Part shown: piece after piece, positions 6,526-10,011 of the stretch
Layout: the number at the start of each line of letters is the position of its first letter
Numbering within the stretch: position 1 is the first letter of the stretch
DNA from: JAULUH01 sp032111745
Lineage (GTDB): Bacteria; Chloroflexota; Anaerolineae; JAAEKA01
Reading direction: 5' to 3'
Length of the DNA: 10,011 bases
Assembly: GCA_032111745.1 (NCBI GenBank)
Contig: JAULUH010000461.1
Span: forward strand, 1-10,011
The notes under the pieces: generated by a model
What the model was told of the DNA's origin: nothing
Database searches by the model: none
Seen by the model: the letters and a program-made list of their open reading frames with translations, nothing else
Made by a program: the position numbers and the translations under genes

Positions 6526-7833
6526 TCACAGGTGGTTAGACAGATAGGTGTAGGCCGGTGCCAGCTGGCCGCGATGGGCGATGACGGCGCGCTTGATCTC
6601 GGGGGGCAGGGCCAGCTCGGCGAAGGGGGCGCTGTAGTCGGCGGCGGCCAGGGCGGGGATATAGGCCTGCAGGGCCCGGCTGAAGTCCTCGGAGGCGTCC
6701 CGGGGCAGCTCGCTGGGCAGGATGTCCACGGCCATGACTACGACGCCGGGGCCGGCGAAGCCGTCTTGCAGCTGGCCGGTGGCGGGATCGTAGACAAAGA
6801 CCGGATCGCCGGGGTCGGTAGCGCGCACAGTGCACTCGATCCCGCCCTCGATATCACAGCTGATGTCGCCGATGACCCGTAGGCGGGGTGGCCCGGCTTC
6901 AAACAGACCCTTCAGGGCAGCATTGGTGACCAGTCGCGGGAAGCGAGGCTCCCAGTACACGGCGTTGACCAGCACGGTGAGGTGGGGCAGGAAGCGCTCG
7001 AAGGCCGAGCGGTAGGCCTCGGGATGGGCCACAAAGTGCTGCACGTTGAAGGTGCCGCTGGCGACTTGGGGCGCCACGGTGTGTTCTTCGCGAAAGGTAG
7101 TGGCATAGATTACGTGCGGCGAGGCGCCAGGATTTGCGGTGACCGTGGGGAGCGCATCCGGCTCGACGCGGCGAACAGGGAGCAAGTCCAGGATCTCCCA
7201 GGTGCCGCGGGCGACGTTGCCGTAGCCGGCCACGCCGATGGTGAGCGGGACAATAGCTGATGGCAGGCCATCGGAGCGGATGGCCTCGCCAACGCGAATG
7301 AGGTCCGCCTTAGCCTCAGCCAGGTCGTGGTATTCGTAGGGATGGCGCAGGCTGGCGAAAGGGTTAGGTATGCTTTCCCAGGCCAGGCGTTGGCCTAGGG
7401 CCCACAGGGTCTCCAGCATGCCGGCGACCCCGGCGTGGCGACCGAAGAAGAGCAGGCGCCGGCCCTGGTCGTCGACGACACGCTCGTAGTCGACGAGGGT
7501 GCAGCCCAAGTCCAGCAGGCGCTGCAGCATGGGCATGTTGAAGGGCTGGCCCTTGACGACGTGGGCAAAGAACGCGTAGGCCTGGCCGGGCTGGAAGGTG
7601 GACTTGGGGATCTCTTTGATGGCCAGGACCACGGGACAGGCGCTGAGGTCCTCCTGGACGATGGCGCCGGCAGCCTCGAACTCGGTTGCGGCGAAGGCGC
7701 GGTGTGGGGAGGGCTGCACCATTACGGGGATCCCGTGTTGCTGGCGCAGTTCGAGGGCGACGGTAGGGGTGATGGGCACCCGGCGCTCCCACAGGCTCTT
7801 CTCCTCGCGGCGAACACCGATGCATGGCGGCAT
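6526..7833 (-). CDS. lysine-2-oxoglutarate reductase (saccharopine-forming), LKR domain protein
   Basis: The 435-residue product matches the LKR half of the eukaryotic bifunctional aminoadipate-semialdehyde synthase: lysine + 2-oxoglutarate + NADPH to saccharopine. It has an AlaDH/PNT-type N domain with IGVRREEKSLWERRVPITP (5-23), VMVQPSPHRAF and KEIPKSTFQPG. The LKR-specific FFAHVVKGQPFNMPML (88-103), LVDYERVVDDQGRRLLFFG (113-131) and GRHAGVAGM follow. The nucleotide-binding loop is GVAGYGNVARGTWEIL (200-215). DISCDIEGGIECTVRATDPG is the conserved region before the C-terminal helices. The ORF is open up to 8043, but the extra 70 residues are unlike the family and cover the promoter. ATG 7833 has AAGGAG 7 nt upstream, a near-perfect site. 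It is the first gene of a four-gene minus-strand operon, and its stop overlaps or abuts the dehydrogenase start. Confidence 0.92.
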   Translation of the reverse strand: MPPCIGVRREEKSLWERRVPITPTVALELRQQHGIPVMVQPSPHRAFAATEFEAAGAIVQEDLSACPVVLAIKEIPKSTFQPGQAYAFFAHVVKGQPFNMPMLQRLLDLGCTLVDYERVVDDQGRRLLFFGRHAGVAGMLETLWALGQRLAWESIPNPFASLRHPYEYHDLAEAKADLIRVGEAIRSDGLPSAIVPLTIGVAGYGNVARGTWEILDLLPVRRVEPDALPTVTANPGASPHVIYATTFREEHTVAPQVASGTFNVQHFVAHPEAYRSAFERFLPHLTVLVNAVYWEPRFPRLVTNAALKGLFEAGPPRLRVIGDISCDIEGGIECTVRATDPGDPVFVYDPATGQLQDGFAGPGVVVMAVDILPSELPRDASEDFSRALQAYIPALAAADYSAPFAELALPPEIKRAVIAHRGQLAPAYTYLSNHL

Positions 7834-7866
7834 GGGATGGCTCCTTGCAGACGATATGGCCGCCGT

Positions 7867-7896
7867 AGTATACACCCGGATAGAGTGCAGCAACAA
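7867..7896 (-). promoter_or_regulatory. predicted sigma70-type promoter of the LKR-SDH operon
   Basis: On the minus strand TTGTTG (7896-7891) and TATACT (7872-7867) are 18 bp apart. Transcription would begin near 7860, giving a leader of about 27 nt with the AAGGAG site and ATG 7833. The geometry fits well and is the main evidence for the short LKR start. I see no obvious operator palindrome over it. Confidence 0.5.
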
Positions 7897-8004
7897 GCAA
7901 GGCACGGATGGTCGAAAATGGGGGCTGGTGTCGTTTAATGGTAAGGACGGTGGCCGGATGTGACACGGCGTGACGGAGCTGTCCGGATCGAACGCAATAG
8001 GGCG

Positions 8005-8020
8005 GGCAGGTCTGCCTGCC
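8005..8020. repeat. short inverted repeat in the divergent LKR/amylase intergenic region
   Basis: GGCAGG-TCTG-CCTGCC is a perfect 6-bp stem with a 4-nt loop, about 65 bp before the amylase start and about 110 bp upstream of the LKR promoter. It could be an operator or a small leader hairpin for the amylase gene, or chance in GC-rich DNA. The rest of 7834-8083 holds the LKR promoter and both ribosome binding sites. I see no convincing amylase promoter. Confidence 0.3.
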
Positions 8021-8083
8021 GGACCCCAGGAGTAGACTACCATAGCGGACCCAGAGTGGTGCGCACACAGGAGGACTTGACGG

Positions 8084-9397
8084 ATGCTGAGCCAGGATGA
8101 CGTGATCTATTTTGTGGTGACCGATCGATTCTCTAACGGCGACCCAGGCAACGACCAACCGGCTGATCCAGGCAACCCACGCGCGTTCCATGGGGGAGAC
8201 TTCGCCGGCCTGCTGCNNNNNNNNNNAGACCGGTTCCATGCCGCGGGACTGAAGGTGGTGCTGGACATGGTGGTGAACCACACGGGCTACCACAGTGCGA
8301 TGTACCAGGCCTATCCGCACAAGCGCTTTGGCCCAGAGCACTTCAACGTGGACCGGCCCGGGGACGAGGAAAAGGGTTGGCTGTCGGGCCTGCCTGACCT
8401 GGATCACGACCGGCCGGAGGTAGCCGACTACTTCGTGCAGAACATCCTGGGCTGGATCGAGGAGACGGGCATCGACGCCATTCGCATGGATACCGTCAAG
8501 CACGTCGAGCCGCTGTTTTGGTATCTGTTCAAGTCCTTGATCCGCACGCGCTATCCCCAGGTGACGCTGCTGGGTGAGGTGCTGTCATTCGACCCGAACG
8601 TCGTCGGCCGGTTTCAGCAGCAGCATGACTTCGACACCCTGTTCGACTTCCCCATGTGCGGGGCGATCAAGGGCACGTTGGTGTGGGACCAGCCCATGAC
8701 GGCGATGGCGCGGCCGCGGCTGCACCCGGACGAGCCACGGGGGATTCTGGACCAGGAGAAGCCCTACACCAACGCCAACCGGCTGGTGACGCTGCTGGAC
8801 AACCACGACCTGGACCGCCGAATCACCACAGAGATTCTGGACCGGGTGGGGCACTGGGACCGCGACCTGGCGCGCAAGATTCTGAAGCTGTGCCTGACCT
8901 TCCTGTTCACGACGCGGGGCATCCCCCAGGTGTACTATGGCACCGAGATTGGGTTGGAGGGCGGGGGCGACCCGGACAACCGGCGGGACATGCCCTGGGC
9001 CGTGTTTGGCAACGACCAGCGGCCGAAGGCCAGCGAGGTGTTTGAGCGAGATATCTACGAACACACGCGGCGCATGATCGAGGTGCGGGCGCAGAATCCG
9101 GCGATCCGCTATGGGTACCTGTTTACCCTCTACGTTGACCAGTTCTTCTACGCGTACCTGAGGGAGTTTCAGGGCAACGTGGTGCTGGTCGCCATCAACA
9201 ACGGCCGGGAGCCGATGCCTGGGGCGGCGACGATCCAGATTGGGGCCAATGGGAATATCCCACCCCGGGTCAAGGCTCGGTTGGTCAGTGGCCAGCAGCT
9301 GGCGAGCCAGATTCCGGCGCTGGCGGACGTGACGGTGGACAATGGGGAGGTACGGATTCAGCTGCCGGGAAAGACTGCGGGGGTGTGGACGTTGTAG
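8084..9397 (+). CDS. GH13 alpha-amylase-family glycoside hydrolase, interrupted by an assembly gap
   Basis: This is a glycoside hydrolase family 13 enzyme acting on alpha-glucans or maltodextrins. The N-terminal DVIYFVVTDRFSNGDPGND leads to FHGGDFAGL, then the ten-N gap. Region I (DMVVNH), region II with the nucleophile Asp136 (GIDAIRMDTVKHV), the acid/base Glu165 (LLGEVLSFD) and region IV (LLDNHD, Asp242) are all present (numbering of the gapped translation), followed by RGIPQVYYGTEIGLEGGGDP and a small beta-sandwich C domain. All three catalytic acids are intact. Between GGDFAGL and DRFHAAGLKVV the family normally has several dozen residues, including the YHGYW-like strand, so much more than 10 bases is missing and the true protein should be around 500 residues. 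No signal peptide is visible, so it is probably cytoplasmic. AGGAGG (8069-8074) sits 9 nt before the ATG. The subfamily is not assigned. Confidence 0.9.
   Translation: MLSQDDVIYFVVTDRFSNGDPGNDQPADPGNPRAFHGGDFAGLLXXXXDRFHAAGLKVVLDMVVNHTGYHSAMYQAYPHKRFGPEHFNVDRPGDEEKGWLSGLPDLDHDRPEVADYFVQNILGWIEETGIDAIRMDTVKHVEPLFWYLFKSLIRTRYPQVTLLGEVLSFDPNVVGRFQQQHDFDTLFDFPMCGAIKGTLVWDQPMTAMARPRLHPDEPRGILDQEKPYTNANRLVTLLDNHDLDRRITTEILDRVGHWDRDLARKILKLCLTFLFTTRGIPQVYYGTEIGLEGGGDPDNRRDMPWAVFGNDQRPKASEVFERDIYEHTRRMIEVRAQNPAIRYGYLFTLYVDQFFYAYLREFQGNVVLVAINNGREPMPGAATIQIGANGNIPPRVKARLVSGQQLASQIPALADVTVDNGEVRIQLPGKTAGVWTL
8217..8226. other. assembly gap (ten Ns) inside the GH13 gene
   Basis: The ten Ns are a scaffolding placeholder rather than a measured length. 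The frame stays open across them, so the gene looks intact, but the protein alignment shows that a segment of the catalytic barrel (the region around beta-2/beta-3 before conserved region I) is absent. Confidence 0.95.
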
Positions 9398-9420
9398 GGG
9401 CTGCCGCGTGGTCCCGGATG

Positions 9421-9460
9421 CCAAGGTGCCTGGCACTTTCTGGAGTGCCAGGCACCTTGG
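9421..9460. repeat. perfect 40-bp REP-like palindrome
   Basis: CCAAGGTGCCTGGCACT (9421-9437) and AGTGCCAGGCACCTTGG (9444-9460) are exact inverse complements over 17 bp, around the loop TTCTGG. Each arm contains its own near-palindrome (GTGCCTGGCAC and GTGCCAGGCAC), so nested structures are possible. It begins 24 bp after the amylase stop. It has no T-run after it, so it is not a standard intrinsic terminator, though it may slow polymerase or protect the mRNA 3' end. The GTGCCTGGCAC core is, as I recall, a widespread REP-like repeat in environmental genomes, possibly mobilised by a RAYT/TnpA_REP transposase. Confidence 0.8.
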
Positions 9461-9491
9461 CCCAACAGGCTTTAGCAACAAAACGAGTGAA

Positions 9492-9524
9492 AATGTGGGA
9501 TATCTGTGGGTTAATGTGGGATAG
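9492..9524. repeat. helically phased TGTGGG triplet with an AATGTGGGATA direct repeat
   Basis: AATGTGGGATA occurs at 9492-9502 and 9513-9523, with a third TGTGGG between them (9505-9510). The three TGTGGG cores are 11 and 10 bp apart, about one helical turn. The block is AT-richer than its surroundings and ends directly at the stop codon of the minus-strand ATP-binding gene. Its role is unknown. Confidence 0.5.
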
Positions 9525-10011
9525 TTACTTCAGGATGTAGTAGGTGGCGCGTTTTTCGCCGATCTTCATCAAAAGGTCTTTGTCGACCAGGTCGGCCAGG
9601 TCTCGGCGGATGGTCTCGGGGCTGACGTCGGGGCAGAGGTTTTGCAGGTCGCGGTTGGTGATGCGACCCTGCTCGGCCACGAAGGCCATGGCCTGCTCCT
9701 GCCGTGGATTAAGGAAGAGGTTGCCCCAGCGTTGCTGGTCCGGCTGCGTGGAGATCAGGCTGTCGCCATGGCTGGTGAGGACGACGCGGAAGCCGGCGGC
9801 GGTCTCCTCAAAGCGCGGCGTGGGCAGCCCGGCGTCGTGCATGGCGGTGACCATGCGGTCGATGCCATAGCCAAGGCGCTCGACGAAGCCCAGGTCGCTG
9901 AGCACCTGCACGATCACCTCGTTGCGGCTGAAGCGCTCATCCAGGAGGTTTTCCAGGGTCACGTGGCCTGGTAGACGGCCAGGGCTGGTGACCTCCAGGC
10001 GATCGCCGTAC
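9525..10011 (-). CDS. ATP-binding regulator, RecG-like/AlbA_2 (Schlafen-type) family, C-terminal part
   Basis: About 160 C-terminal residues of a protein whose 5' end lies beyond the right edge. The frame is open to 10011 with YGDRLEVTSPGRLPGH before the internal GTG at 9962, so that GTG is not the start. RLEVTSPGRLP, ENLLDERFSRNEVIVQVLSD and FVERLGYGIDRMVTAMHDAG are the signatures of the HATPase_c_4 module found at the C terminus of AlbA_2/'divergent AAA' ATP-binding proteins (often annotated as putative transcriptional regulators or RecG-like). A C-terminal winged-helix segment follows (ITNRDLQNLCPDVSPETIRR then DLADLVDKDLLMK), DeoR-like in form, ending YYILK. The family is common in defence and accessory regions and in toxin-like contexts, but its molecular function is poorly known. 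It is convergent with the amylase gene. Confidence 0.85.
   Translation of the reverse strand, partial: YGDRLEVTSPGRLPGHVTLENLLDERFSRNEVIVQVLSDLGFVERLGYGIDRMVTAMHDAGLPTPRFEETAAGFRVVLTSHGDSLISTQPDQQRWGNLFLNPRQEQAMAFVAEQGRITNRDLQNLCPDVSPETIRRDLADLVDKDLLMKIGEKRATYYILK

Noticed and set aside
7834..8043. 70-residue N-terminal extension of the LKR protein
   Set aside because: It is unlike any LKR, covers the operon promoter, and the ATG at 7833 has a near-perfect AAGGAG at ideal spacing.
7934..8043. Candidate promoters for the amylase gene (TTTAAT at 7934, TAGACT at 8033, TACCAT at 8038)
   Set aside because: None has an acceptable -35 element at 16-18 bp.
7364..8503. Long minus-strand frame crossing the N gap
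   Set aside because: It joins antisense amylase, the intergenic region and out-of-frame LKR; it is a composite artefact.
9421..9475. Intrinsic terminator of the amylase gene
   Set aside because: The stem is strong, but no T-tract follows on either strand, so it is described as a REP-like palindrome instead.
8585..9481. 298-codon minus-strand frame opposite the amylase gene
   Set aside because: No recognisable family, and it lies opposite intact GH13 catalytic motifs.

Overview
The window looks like a fragment of a high-GC, non-fermenter, probably environmental bacterium. The mix of a luciferase-like (LLM) flavin oxidoreductase, a GAF-GAF histidine kinase, a URO-D-like protein, several GTG starts and REP-like hairpins would suit a Chloroflexota (Anaerolineae-like) metagenome bin, but that placement is inference. 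A run of ten Ns at 8217-8226 shows that this is a scaffold from a draft assembly.

Layout from left to right: (1) the 5' part of an LLM-class oxidoreductase on the minus strand, cut by the left edge; (2) about 410 bp between divergent genes, with degenerate hairpin repeats and a good sigma70-type promoter; (3) a soluble GAF-GAF sensor histidine kinase of the NarL/DegS type on the plus strand; (4) a convergent gap of about 220 bp filled with a degenerate short repeat; (5) a tight four-gene operon on the minus strand, read from about 7833 down to 3335: lysine-ketoglutarate reductase, saccharopine dehydrogenase, a TauE/SafE-family membrane protein and a URO-D/methyltransferase-fold protein; (6) a 250 bp divergent promoter region; (7) a GH13 alpha-amylase-family enzyme on the plus strand, broken by the assembly gap; (8) a perfect 40 bp REP-like palindrome and a phased TGTGGG triplet; (9) the 3' part of a Schlafen/AlbA_2-type ATP-binding regulator on the minus strand, cut by the right edge.

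The biological centre is the operon. Its first two genes encode, as separate proteins, the two activities that animals and plants fuse in aminoadipate-semialdehyde synthase (LKR/SDH). Together they interconvert lysine plus 2-oxoglutarate and aminoadipate semialdehyde plus glutamate through saccharopine. The next two genes follow with start/stop overlap or 4-nt spacing, so they are very probably co-translated, but their link to lysine metabolism is not obvious and is the most interesting question here. The other genes (LLM oxidoreductase, kinase, amylase, ATP-binding regulator) show no clear functional link to the operon.

I see no tRNA, rRNA, CRISPR array, transposase or phage gene.
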